A DNA stretch of 41,777 bases from CAZOOR01 sp964581505 (GTDB lineage: Bacteria; Bacteroidota; Ignavibacteria; Kapaibacteriales; UBA2268), in NCBI GenBank assembly GCA_964581505.1, contig CAZOOR010000015.1:1-41777 (forward strand), in the 5' to 3' direction. Positions 7,573 to 15,459 of this stretch are shown here, one piece after another. The position numbers and the translations under genes were made by a program. Under the pieces are notes generated by a model, which searched no databases, was not told the DNA's origin, and saw nothing but the letters and a program-made list of their open reading frames with translations. Each line of letters starts with the position of its first letter. Within the stretch, counting starts at the first letter, position 1.

Positions 7573-8106
7573 ATGAGAAAGACAGTAAAAGCATATTCGT
7601 TATTTTCAATAATTCTTATTGCAATAATCTTGACTGCTTGCTCCGACACAAATAAGCCGCGCAATGCACAATATATCACATTAAAAGAGCTACGAGTAAC
7701 ACCCGGTTACGAATGGTTCGACTCCGAATACGGAAATTACAAACTGGACAAAGCAGTTATAGATTCAATAAAAAAACAATTCACTAATCGAAAAGATGAT
7801 TTTATACTTTACGTCAATCCGTCCTGCAACTGCTCGGGTACGCAAGTGCTGTTTCCTGCGTCAATTAAAGTACTGCACGAAGCGGGCATAAGCGAACAGA
7901 GAATCAAGATTTATACAATGTACAATCAATCGGACGGACATCCATATATGAATACATTTAAAGTAATGAGCCTGCCGAGTTTCTTCACCGTTATCGACAC
8001 TCTTCCTAAGTATTCAATTAACGATTCGCTAAAACATTATAAGTTAATTCGTCCCGATTCCACATGGGTAATCGAAGATTTTGTATATAGAGCAATCAAA
8101 GGTTAA
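7573..8106 (+). CDS. Lipoprotein with thioredoxin-like fold (CxC motif)
   Basis: A 177-residue protein with a clear lipoprotein signal (LTAC, C23). After a charged linker, residues about 60-145 look thioredoxin-like: a beta strand (DFILYVNPS), a C86-N-C88 motif where CxxC would be expected, a helix, another strand (RIKIYTMYN), and SLPSFFTV with P136 in the position of the family's cis-proline. The CxC pair could be redox-active or bind metal. I do not recognise a named family. It starts a plus-strand group and ends three bases before the EVE-domain gene. It diverges from the di-haem peroxidase cluster, so a link to cytochrome maturation is possible but unproven. Confidence 0.6.
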   Translation: MRKTVKAYSLFSIILIAIILTACSDTNKPRNAQYITLKELRVTPGYEWFDSEYGNYKLDKAVIDSIKKQFTNRKDDFILYVNPSCNCSGTQVLFPASIKVLHEAGISEQRIKIYTMYNQSDGHPYMNTFKVMSLPSFFTVIDTLPKYSINDSLKHYKLIRPDSTWVIEDFVYRAIKG

Positions 8107-8109
8107 ACT

Positions 8110-8514
8110 ATGGCTTATTGGATAGCAAAATCAGACCCTGAGTCATATTCAATTGATGATTTTCTACGAGACGGCTCTACTGTCTGGGACGGGGTGCGTA
8201 ACTATCAGGCACGGAATAATATGAATAAAATGAAAAAAGGTGATACCGTCCTGATATATCACAGCAATAAAGAAAAAGCAATTATGGGACTGACAAAAGT
8301 AATTGCCGAAGCACGCCAAGACCCGACTACTGATGATGAACGATGGACTGCGGTAGATTTAAAATTAGAAAAAGTCTTTAAAAAGCAACCTGACTTGGCA
8401 CTGATTAAAAAAACAAAAGAACTGGAAAATATAGCTTTAATCAAGCAATCACGTCTATCGGTAATGCCTTTGAGCAAGGACGAGTATAAAATCATTATCC
8501 AATTGACAAAATAA
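8110..8514 (+). CDS. EVE-domain protein
   Basis: A 134-residue cytoplasmic protein that is almost entirely one EVE domain, related to the PUA fold and to THYN1-like proteins. Diagnostic pieces are YWIAKSDPESYSIDDF at the start, VWDGVRNYQARNNM near 25-38, KKGDTVLIYHSN near 42-53, and the closing KQSRLSVMPLSKDEY segment. EVE domains bind modified bases in DNA or RNA; which base cannot be told here. It follows the thioredoxin-like lipoprotein gene by three bases and precedes the flippase by 28, which may be co-transcription without shared function. Confidence 0.85.
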   Translation: MAYWIAKSDPESYSIDDFLRDGSTVWDGVRNYQARNNMNKMKKGDTVLIYHSNKEKAIMGLTKVIAEARQDPTTDDERWTAVDLKLEKVFKKQPDLALIKKTKELENIALIKQSRLSVMPLSKDEYKIIIQLTK

Positions 8515-8542
8515 ACTATTTATAGTTGATAAGACCGCAGGT

Positions 8543-9967
8543 ATGCTCAACAGTAAAATACTAAAAAATATATTTTCGCTATCCACAGCCGAAGTTTACA
8601 ATAAGATACTGCTGTTTATCACTACCGCTTATCTGGCAAGAACCATATTGACAGATGGACTTGGTGCAATCAATTTAGCACAATCAATGTCCACTTATCT
8701 ATTACTGTTAATAGTAACAGGACTTGATGCTTATGGTATAAAAGAACTTGCCAAGAACCGAGACAAAATGAGAACACTTGTAAATACATTATTCTCCGCT
8801 AAGTTTTTCCTATCCATACTTGCCTATCTTGTTTTATTTATCATCGTACTTCTGATAAACAAAGAATTCGAAGTCAAAGTCGTAATTCTCATTTTCGGTT
8901 TCACGATATTTGCACAGGTGAATTATCTAAATTGGGTCTTTATGGGGCTTGAGAAGATGGAAATTGTAGCCATACGGCTGGCAATAACAAGTTCATTAAA
9001 TCTTATCGGTATATTATTACTTGTACACTCACCCGCTGACACTTGGCTTGCGGCACTTATAATTGCATCTTCTCAATTAATTAACGCACTATGGATGATT
9101 ATTTATTATATAAAAAAATATAATAAAATTGAAATTAGAATAAATATCGGCGATTGGCTGTACCATATAAAAAAAGCAATGCCTATTGGATTTTCATTCC
9201 TCATCACAGCATTTTATAATAATATCGGGATAATCCTTGTCGGTCTAATGCTTACAACCGGCTATTTATATCAAACGGGAATACTCGGTACAGCGTTAAA
9301 AGCATTAATTATTTCAATGTCCCCCTTGATGATATTTCAACAGGCATTCTATCCCCAGCTCTCACGTAGCAATAGCATTGAAGAACGCTCGAACTTACTA
9401 AAAAACTACACGAAAATTACATTTCTAACAGGTTCTTTACTTGCCGGTATCATCTTCTTTTATTCTGATGCACTTATCGTATTTGCCTTTGGGCAAGCAT
9501 TTGTAGAAAGTGCCGCTCTTCTGAAAATACTTGCTCCGGCATTACTTTTAATGTATATCAACGTATCATTTTCCATACCGCTTATTGCTTGGGGATACGA
9601 GAAGAAAGTACTTTATACCGTCCTGACGGCAGGAATAGTCAATCTAATATTAAATTTAATCTTTATCCCGGAATACGGAATGTACGCAGTAGCTTATATT
9701 TCATTATTGACGGAATTTATTGTTGCGGTAGGACTTTCGTTTAACATTCGCAGTATTGTCCAAAAAACATATTACACTACATTAGCAATATTATCTCTTC
9801 TTGCTATTTTGTCATTTGGACTTCCTTCCTTATTTTTGAATTTGCACTGGTCAATAAATATTAGTATAAGTATAATTGCATTTATTGTATTAGTATTTGC
9901 AAGCAAACAAATTGAACTAAGACAAATAAAAAACTTATTCTCTAAAAGCAATGCAAAGGTTGATTAA
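8543..9967 (+). CDS. Polysaccharide/oligosaccharide flippase (Wzx-type, MOP superfamily)
   Basis: A 474-residue integral membrane protein with about 12-14 hydrophobic helices over its whole length. The N-terminal pattern (SLSTAEVYNKILLFITTAYLARTI with GAINLAQS following) is typical of the Wzx/RfbX branch of the MOP superfamily. Such proteins move lipid-linked glycans across the inner membrane. The neighbouring membrane protein, family 9 glycosyltransferase and LpxL-like acyltransferase support a role in surface glycolipid assembly. The glycan substrate cannot be inferred. The gene overlaps the next by 17 bases. Confidence 0.82.
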   Translation: MLNSKILKNIFSLSTAEVYNKILLFITTAYLARTILTDGLGAINLAQSMSTYLLLLIVTGLDAYGIKELAKNRDKMRTLVNTLFSAKFFLSILAYLVLFIIVLLINKEFEVKVVILIFGFTIFAQVNYLNWVFMGLEKMEIVAIRLAITSSLNLIGILLLVHSPADTWLAALIIASSQLINALWMIIYYIKKYNKIEIRINIGDWLYHIKKAMPIGFSFLITAFYNNIGIILVGLMLTTGYLYQTGILGTALKALIISMSPLMIFQQAFYPQLSRSNSIEERSNLLKNYTKITFLTGSLLAGIIFFYSDALIVFAFGQAFVESAALLKILAPALLLMYINVSFSIPLIAWGYEKKVLYTVLTAGIVNLILNLIFIPEYGMYAVAYISLLTEFIVAVGLSFNIRSIVQKTYYTTLAILSLLAILSFGLPSLFLNLHWSINISISIIAFIVLVFASKQIELRQIKNLFSKSNAKVD

Positions 9968-11000
9968 TAATACTCTTGATTATTTTGAGAAGCATAGGAT
10001 ACTATCTTCAATAATTGTCATTTTGTTTTTTACGCTTATATTATATCCCCGTTTCAATATGCAGGATATAGCCATCATCAGACCATTTACCGGTGTGGAA
10101 GCAGGCGAAATGACACCTGACCAAAAAAATTACTATAATTTCACAGAATACTTCAAGGGTTCAAAGGGGCTAAATGAGGTATATGAACCATTTAATTATC
10201 GTCCGTTATTACCATTTATTGCAAGCTTACTCCCTTTTGATTCTTTACTATCACTTAGCATTATCAATGTATTAGCAAATATACTAACACTAATGTTGCT
10301 CCTGCTAATACTCAAAGAATTGAATTTTAATTTCGGTTTAAGAATAATTGCATTATTACTTTATATTGTATCATTCCCTTTGTTTTACTACGGCTCAAGT
10401 GCGTTTCTCGAACCTACATCAAATTTATTTATCTATTTGATTGTGTACTTAATAATAAGCGGTAAAAAAATATGGCTTCCGCTTACATTTGCACTTGCGG
10501 CAATTACAAAGGAAGTAACAATAATTGCTTTTCCTTTTGCATTTGTATATTATTTGCTAGAATATTCAACCGATAAAGGGCAAAGAATCAAATCAATGCT
10601 TATTCTGCTATTATCGTTTATACTATTCGTAACGGCAAATGTTTTGGTTCGCTCGTATTTTGCCACAGACAACCAATATTTATGGTCGCCTTCACTACAA
10701 ACTGCAATTGGAAATTTAAGTAGGCTCAAGACCTATTTAAGTTTTATTCTAAGCTTTGGTATTCCGGGTTTTTTAGCAATATTGTACGCTGCAAAGCATA
10801 AGCAAAATGTAATTAGCAAAATGCTTCTACCATATTATGTAGGAATGTTTTTTTCGATAATGCTATCAATTTATTCTATCATTGCGGCATATTCAGATGG
10901 ACGATTTATCTGGACAGGTATGGCATTTATGATTATAATATCCCTATACTTTATAAGAAATATTGCAGACACTAATATTATTTCAGCAGAGAAACAATAG
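9951..11000 (+). CDS. Multi-pass membrane protein, possibly a GT-C-type glycosyltransferase
   Basis: A 349-residue protein with roughly nine or ten membrane helices. Helix 1 (about 17-33) is followed by a large polar loop (about 34-80) that contains MTPDQKNYYNFTEYF and ends with EPFNYRPLLPF. This layout resembles GT-C transferases, which use lipid-phosphate sugars and place catalytic acids in the first periplasmic loop; candidates here are D57 and E64. ITKEVTIIAFPFAF is another pattern common in that fold. I cannot assign a family. It overlaps the flippase gene by 17 bases and its 3' end overlaps the convergent glycosyltransferase gene by 23 bases. Confidence 0.55.
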   Translation: MQRLINNTLDYFEKHRILSSIIVILFFTLILYPRFNMQDIAIIRPFTGVEAGEMTPDQKNYYNFTEYFKGSKGLNEVYEPFNYRPLLPFIASLLPFDSLLSLSIINVLANILTLMLLLLILKELNFNFGLRIIALLLYIVSFPLFYYGSSAFLEPTSNLFIYLIVYLIISGKKIWLPLTFALAAITKEVTIIAFPFAFVYYLLEYSTDKGQRIKSMLILLLSFILFVTANVLVRSYFATDNQYLWSPSLQTAIGNLSRLKTYLSFILSFGIPGFLAILYAAKHKQNVISKMLLPYYVGMFFSIMLSIYSIIAAYSDGRFIWTGMAFMIIISLYFIRNIADTNIISAEKQ

Positions 11001-12024
11001 CATCGAATACCGTTTCGGGAAGAAGATTTTCCATACATTCGTGAGTACCGATTGAACATTTTTCTCCACCATGAATTTCACAAGGACGACATTTAAGATT
11101 GTCCAAACCAAGTGAAAGGCTTTTCTCGCTCCAAGGAGCAAAGCCAAAAAGCGGTGAAGTAGGACCAAATACAGTAACAGTAGGACAATCAACAAGACCT
11201 GCAAAATGAGTAGGGGCGCTATCGTTAGTAAGAAGCAAACGAATAAGAGACAAGAAATAAATTGTTTGCGGCAAGGTAAACTTACCACCAAAGCTGACGG
11301 AATTTGAACCTGCTGCTATCCTATAGCATAATGGAGCATCGGACTCCGAGCCAATAAGTACAGGTGTATATCCGGCATCTTTTAACATATTAGCAATAGT
11401 AACAAAATGCTTTTCCTTCCACTTTTTTGTTTCCCAGACCGAACCCGGAGCAAGTGCAATTATTTTATCATTCTGCAAACCACTTGATATGACAACTGAT
11501 TCTACATAACTTTTATCATTATCGCTAATATCAAGTTCGACATTTCTATAATCCAAATTTAGCGAATCATAGTCGGAAAATGCTTGAAGCAAAGATAAAT
11601 TCCGCTCAATTTCGTGAACGGTCTTTTTGTATTTAATCCTTTTTTTATATGCAAATGAAAACGCTGATGTATTAAACCCAACCGAGTAATCAACCTTTGT
11701 GAAAAAAGTAAGCAAAGAAGTCCGCAGTGAGCGATGAGAAGAAATAATACAATCTACATTTTTCTCGCGGAGATAGCCGGCAATATGCTTAATACCGTCC
11801 AAACCTTTCCGAATGCCGCGTTTATCATAGGCAATAACACTATCAATGGATTTAAGCGAAGAAGTAATGCCGGCGGCAAGTGGAGTTGATACAAAACTAA
11901 CTTTTATATCGGGATAGTTGTTTTTAATTATCTCCACCAAAGGCAAAGCCAATACTACATCACCAAGAAATGCAGTCTGAATAACGGCAATATGCTTAAA
12001 ATCATCTAAGCGAGGACTATCCAT
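10978..12024 (-). CDS. Family 9 glycosyltransferase, LPS heptosyltransferase-like
   Basis: A 348-residue soluble GT-B protein. The N-terminal Rossmann half begins with IAVIQTAFLGDVVLALPL, the usual acceptor-side signature of WaaF/WaaC relatives. The C-terminal half has IALAPGSVWETKKWKEKHF and then LTNDSAPTHFAGLVDCPTVTVFGPTSP, the nucleotide-sugar-binding signature of the family. A cysteine cluster (C-x-x-C, then ECME) near 315-335 is common in this group. It probably adds a heptose or similar sugar to the lipid A core. It overlaps the LpxL-like gene by 8 bases, with GGAGGA as ribosome site. Exact donor and acceptor are unknown, so no symbol is given. Confidence 0.85.
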   Translation of the reverse strand: MDSPRLDDFKHIAVIQTAFLGDVVLALPLVEIIKNNYPDIKVSFVSTPLAAGITSSLKSIDSVIAYDKRGIRKGLDGIKHIAGYLREKNVDCIISSHRSLRTSLLTFFTKVDYSVGFNTSAFSFAYKKRIKYKKTVHEIERNLSLLQAFSDYDSLNLDYRNVELDISDNDKSYVESVVISSGLQNDKIIALAPGSVWETKKWKEKHFVTIANMLKDAGYTPVLIGSESDAPLCYRIAAGSNSVSFGGKFTLPQTIYFLSLIRLLLTNDSAPTHFAGLVDCPTVTVFGPTSPLFGFAPWSEKSLSLGLDNLKCRPCEIHGGEKCSIGTHECMENLLPETVFDAIVSLLK

Positions 12025-12922
12025 TTACATATTCCTCCGGTGGTGAATGTTTCCAGCGCCTGTGCATCCAAGCCCAATGCCCCGGATTTTTAATAATTTC
12101 ATTTTCGAGAATTTTCACATGACGGCGAGTTAGTTCCAAAATTCCGGCTTTATCATATTTTAGGTCATCGTGTTGTATTTGCTTTAAGGAAACAATATAA
12201 GAGCCGTCCGCCTGTCGCACAGATACGCCAAAGACAACAGGAATATCGAACTTCAATGCAAGAGCCGCCGGCGAGTCAAAAGTGGCGGCAGGACGCCCGA
12301 AGAAATCAACATAAACATCATTTCGCTCACTTGCACTCTGGTCTGCAATTAATGCAAGCACTTCCCCGCGTCTTAATACCTTAACAATTTCACGAGCGGC
12401 GGCATAACGAGAAACAACTTTGTTCCCGAAACGAGTACGAATTCTGTTTATCTCCGTATTGATAAAATCATTAGCCTGATGTTCGACAATAATTAGATAT
12501 TCTACTGCCATTTGTAAAGCACCGGACATAGCACTAATTTCCCAATTACCGAAATGCGCACTTAATAATATCATGCCTCTATTCTGTGCGAGCAACTTCT
12601 TGCTCATAGCTAAATTCTCAAATTTAACCATATTTATAATTTTTTGCTTTGACAGATGCTTCATTGCGAGTATATCAAGTAAGGTTATACCGAGATTCTC
12701 AAAAGATTGCTTAGCAATTATTTTTAGACTATCACTATTCTTATTTGGGAATGCTTTTGATAGATTATCTAATGCAATTTCAACTCGCGACTGCATAAGC
12801 AACATAAAAAATCGCCCGAGTAATTTACCAAGAACAACCCTCATTTTTGGGGACAAATATTGTACCGGATAAGAAGCGACAAGAGCAACATAATAAATAA
12901 TTATATCAACTGTTTTTTTCAT
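12017..12922 (-). CDS. LpxL/HtrB-type lipid A acyltransferase
   Basis: A 301-residue inner-membrane-associated protein of the lysophospholipid/lipid A acyltransferase family. A hydrophobic N-terminal anchor (about 6-22) precedes the catalytic motif H123-FGNW-E128 (H-x4-E). IADQSASERNDVYVDFFGRPA near 190-215 and the closing NPGHWAWMHRRWK are typical of the family. It likely adds a secondary acyl chain to lipid A, using acyl-ACP. It overlaps the GWxTD gene by 4 bases (ATGA) and the glycosyltransferase gene by 8, making a three-gene operon for outer-membrane lipid synthesis. Confidence 0.88.
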   Translation of the reverse strand: MKKTVDIIIYYVALVASYPVQYLSPKMRVVLGKLLGRFFMLLMQSRVEIALDNLSKAFPNKNSDSLKIIAKQSFENLGITLLDILAMKHLSKQKIINMVKFENLAMSKKLLAQNRGMILLSAHFGNWEISAMSGALQMAVEYLIIVEHQANDFINTEINRIRTRFGNKVVSRYAAAREIVKVLRRGEVLALIADQSASERNDVYVDFFGRPAATFDSPAALALKFDIPVVFGVSVRQADGSYIVSLKQIQHDDLKYDKAGILELTRRHVKILENEIIKNPGHWAWMHRRWKHSPPEEYVNG

Positions 12923-14331
12923 CGCGGGAAATTGCTCTTATGATATTTAAAATTCGGGTCCGGGTCTTGTCGTTCAATATACTGTTCATACCAATTATAA
13001 TTATACATTTCGCCCTCGGCGTTAGAGTGTACCAATTGATAAAAACCATTAGAGCGGAAATCAATAAAAACAAAATGAACACCACCCTGTATCTCATCAT
13101 AATACCATTTTATATATGGAGGTCTGTCGCCCTCCTGTACAAAATGGTCAATACGAGTAGGCTTGCCATATTTAATATATACCCTACCGCGGTCAGTGCG
13201 CCAACCCTCCTTCATCAGCCCGTATTTAAAATGCTTATTTGTATAAGCAATCCTATCTCTGAAATCCTCCAAAAGCTGATTATATGTTTTGGTAGTATCG
13301 GTATTTCTTGCCGACCAAAAAGTGTAGAGAAATCTCTGTTTTGCACCCAAAGTTTCACATTTATCCCAAACTTCTTTTTCATAATCGGAAGCAAGGAATT
13401 TAATCTGGTCATAAAATATCTTTACTCTTTCTTCCGAGAGAGTAGCAAATTCACTTTGCTCAAAGGACATATTCTCATAGAATTCATCAACCGATTTTGG
13501 TGGAATATTATAGTTTGAAACGTATATTTTTCGTGTATTTTTAGATAGTTCCACTTCGTCTTTTGCGTCTTTAATTAAGACTGTAAAATAATAAACCCCT
13601 GTAGGTAAAGCATCAACTGGAATGGATATATACTCAACCATCGCATCGGAAAAAGATTTTTTCTCTCTCGGCAGAGCAAATACTTCCTTATGAGCCGCAT
13701 CATATACAGTATAAAGAATATGCAAGCCGGCAGGCGCAATTTTTTTAGCATTATAAATTTCCAAATACGAGTGTATTTTCGGATTGCTCCCAAGTACATC
13801 ATTACCCGGATTAGGTACAACAAAAAGCCCACTCTTTTTAAAAGCTTTGCTCCATTTTTGTCGAGTATTGCTTGTAGATTCTATTTCAGCGGCAATTTGC
13901 AAATCACTTGTCGAAAATTTATCTATCGGATAGTCAGGTGATGTAAAACTAAAAGTGCGTTTGTATTTTTCATATTTATTATTCATATCCAAAGCAACAA
14001 ACATAAATTTAAGTTTACCCTTTGGAACAAGCATCGTTTTTATCCCCACCATATCGGGAATGTTGTCTTTGTTGGAAGGCGATTTAATATTGCGTATCCA
14101 CTGAGTACTATCAATAATAGATTCGGATTGTATTATCCCTACTGCAAAGCCTATTACGCCTTCACCGCTGTCATTATATTTCAAACTACTCGCAGGGAAA
14201 GAATAGTAAATCTCTAATATATTCAGACTGTCATTATATCTGAATACGGCGAAATCCACTTTCACCGGAAGTTCGGCAAAAGCAGAATATGCCATAATGA
14301 CAAAAAACAATATGTATCGCAGTAATTTCAT
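12919..14331 (-). CDS. GWxTD-domain secreted protein
   Basis: A 470-residue exported protein with a signal peptide cleaved near residue 19 (AYSAFA). The C-terminal domain carries the motif that names the family: G376-W-R-T-D380, followed by RGRVYIKYGKP, with an upstream helical stretch (KRFLYTFWSARNTD). The middle (about 150-290) is beta-rich. GWxTD proteins occur in Ignavibacteria, Acidobacteria and relatives; their biochemical role is unknown. The ATG sits right after a strong hairpin and T-run with no room for a separate ribosome site, unlike most neighbours. It heads an operon with the acyltransferase and glycosyltransferase, hinting at an envelope role. Confidence 0.82.
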   Translation of the reverse strand: MKLLRYILFFVIMAYSAFAELPVKVDFAVFRYNDSLNILEIYYSFPASSLKYNDSGEGVIGFAVGIIQSESIIDSTQWIRNIKSPSNKDNIPDMVGIKTMLVPKGKLKFMFVALDMNNKYEKYKRTFSFTSPDYPIDKFSTSDLQIAAEIESTSNTRQKWSKAFKKSGLFVVPNPGNDVLGSNPKIHSYLEIYNAKKIAPAGLHILYTVYDAAHKEVFALPREKKSFSDAMVEYISIPVDALPTGVYYFTVLIKDAKDEVELSKNTRKIYVSNYNIPPKSVDEFYENMSFEQSEFATLSEERVKIFYDQIKFLASDYEKEVWDKCETLGAKQRFLYTFWSARNTDTTKTYNQLLEDFRDRIAYTNKHFKYGLMKEGWRTDRGRVYIKYGKPTRIDHFVQEGDRPPYIKWYYDEIQGGVHFVFIDFRSNGFYQLVHSNAEGEMYNYNWYEQYIERQDPDPNFKYHKSNFPR

Positions 14332-14369
14332 AAAAAATTGCCGTTGTATATGACGTACAACGGCAATTT
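14331..14369 (-). terminator. Rho-independent terminator after the PorV operon
   Basis: A perfect 14-base inverted repeat (14335-14348 and 14356-14369) with a 7-base loop. On the minus strand it is followed by a run of Ts ending at the ATG of the next gene. It closes the transcript that ends with the PorV gene. Being next to the GWxTD start codon, it may also act as a leader hairpin for that gene. Confidence 0.85.
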
Positions 14370-14394
14370 ATTAATGTATTTCAAAACAAATTCG

Positions 14395-15429
14395 TTAGAA
14401 TTGAAGGTCAACCGAAATCCTATGAACCAAGCCGAAATTTCTTGTCGGGTTAATTGCATAATCAATCGAACTATCAAATCCGTTGCCAGAAATATATTTG
14501 AATCCTACACCACCGGCTAAGCCGAATTGGTCTTGACCGAACAAATATCCGCCGCGGAAACTAAGCAAATCACTCCATGTGTATTCTAAACCAAAAGCAT
14601 ACTGCTCAGCAACGTCAGATGTAGTTACAAAATCAAATTCACCGCGGAGTACGTTGTCGTCCGCATTAATGATTTCCGAAGAAATACCGGCACGGAATGT
14701 CAGAGGTATTTCAAAAGGATATGCAAAATATGAAACATCAATAGGTGCTTGGAAAAAAGCATCATTAAGTTTCTTTGTTGAATTCAAGCTTGCACCGCTG
14801 TAAGACTGCTCTGTACCGAGATTCATAATGGCAAAACCAAGTTTAATACCCTGAACACCGGTTTCATACATAGTACCAATATCAAAAGCCATACCACTTG
14901 AAGAAACATCACTGAATCCTAAGGATATAATTTTTGCAGTAATACCGAATGAGAATCTATCTGTCAAATAGCCGGAAAAAGTCAATCCACCGACAACGTC
15001 CGAAACACTGTAATATGTTCCTGTACCGTTGGGTTCTTCAAATGTAGTTATTTCAATATTACTACTGCCAAATCTCATCAGATGAGCGGCGATGTTGAAA
15101 TTACCTAATGGTAAATTGAATGCGGCATACATCTGATTGAAACCGGCAAACCAAGAAGTATATGTAGCATTTGCACTAAACCCCTTTACGTCCGCAACAC
15201 CGGCAGGATTCCAATAGATAGCAGTTAAATCATTAACAGTAGCGGAATGCGCCCCTGCCATACCCATACCTTTTGCACCAATTCCAATCTTTAAGAATTG
15301 GGCGCCGGCGGCACCGACTTTTACAAACTCTCCACCGGAGGAACCTGTAATATCATTGTCATCAACGGCAAGCACTGGTAAAGTCAGCAGAAAAGCCAAA
15401 ATAATTATTGTTAAATGTTTAATTTTCAT
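14395..15429 (-). CDS. PorV/PorQ-family outer-membrane protein (T9SS-associated)
   Basis: A 344-residue outer-membrane beta-barrel protein with a signal peptide (about 1-20, ending PVLA). The mature N-terminus has the family hallmark GGEFVKVGAAGAQFLKIG, then AKGMGMAGAHSA and LTAIYWNPAGVA, as in PorV/UPF0164 proteins of the FadL-like superfamily. The C-terminus ends in an aromatic residue (VDLQF). In Porphyromonas, PorV binds T9SS cargo and works with the PorU sortase. The start at 15429 is chosen because GGAGA lies at the right distance. It is last in an operon with a TonB receptor and secreted proteins, consistent with a role in handling that cargo. Such genomes often encode several paralogues. 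Confidence 0.85.
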   Translation of the reverse strand: MKIKHLTIIILAFLLTLPVLAVDDNDITGSSGGEFVKVGAAGAQFLKIGIGAKGMGMAGAHSATVNDLTAIYWNPAGVADVKGFSANATYTSWFAGFNQMYAAFNLPLGNFNIAAHLMRFGSSNIEITTFEEPNGTGTYYSVSDVVGGLTFSGYLTDRFSFGITAKIISLGFSDVSSSGMAFDIGTMYETGVQGIKLGFAIMNLGTEQSYSGASLNSTKKLNDAFFQAPIDVSYFAYPFEIPLTFRAGISSEIINADDNVLRGEFDFVTTSDVAEQYAFGLEYTWSDLLSFRGGYLFGQDQFGLAGGVGFKYISGNGFDSSIDYAINPTRNFGLVHRISVDLQF

Positions 15430-15459
15430 TTTTATCTCCATTAATATTTTGTTCCGAAT

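Noticed and set aside
12940..13518. 192-codon plus-strand open frame inside the GWxTD gene
   Set aside because: Antisense shadow of a well-supported gene; composition is that of reversed coding sequence.
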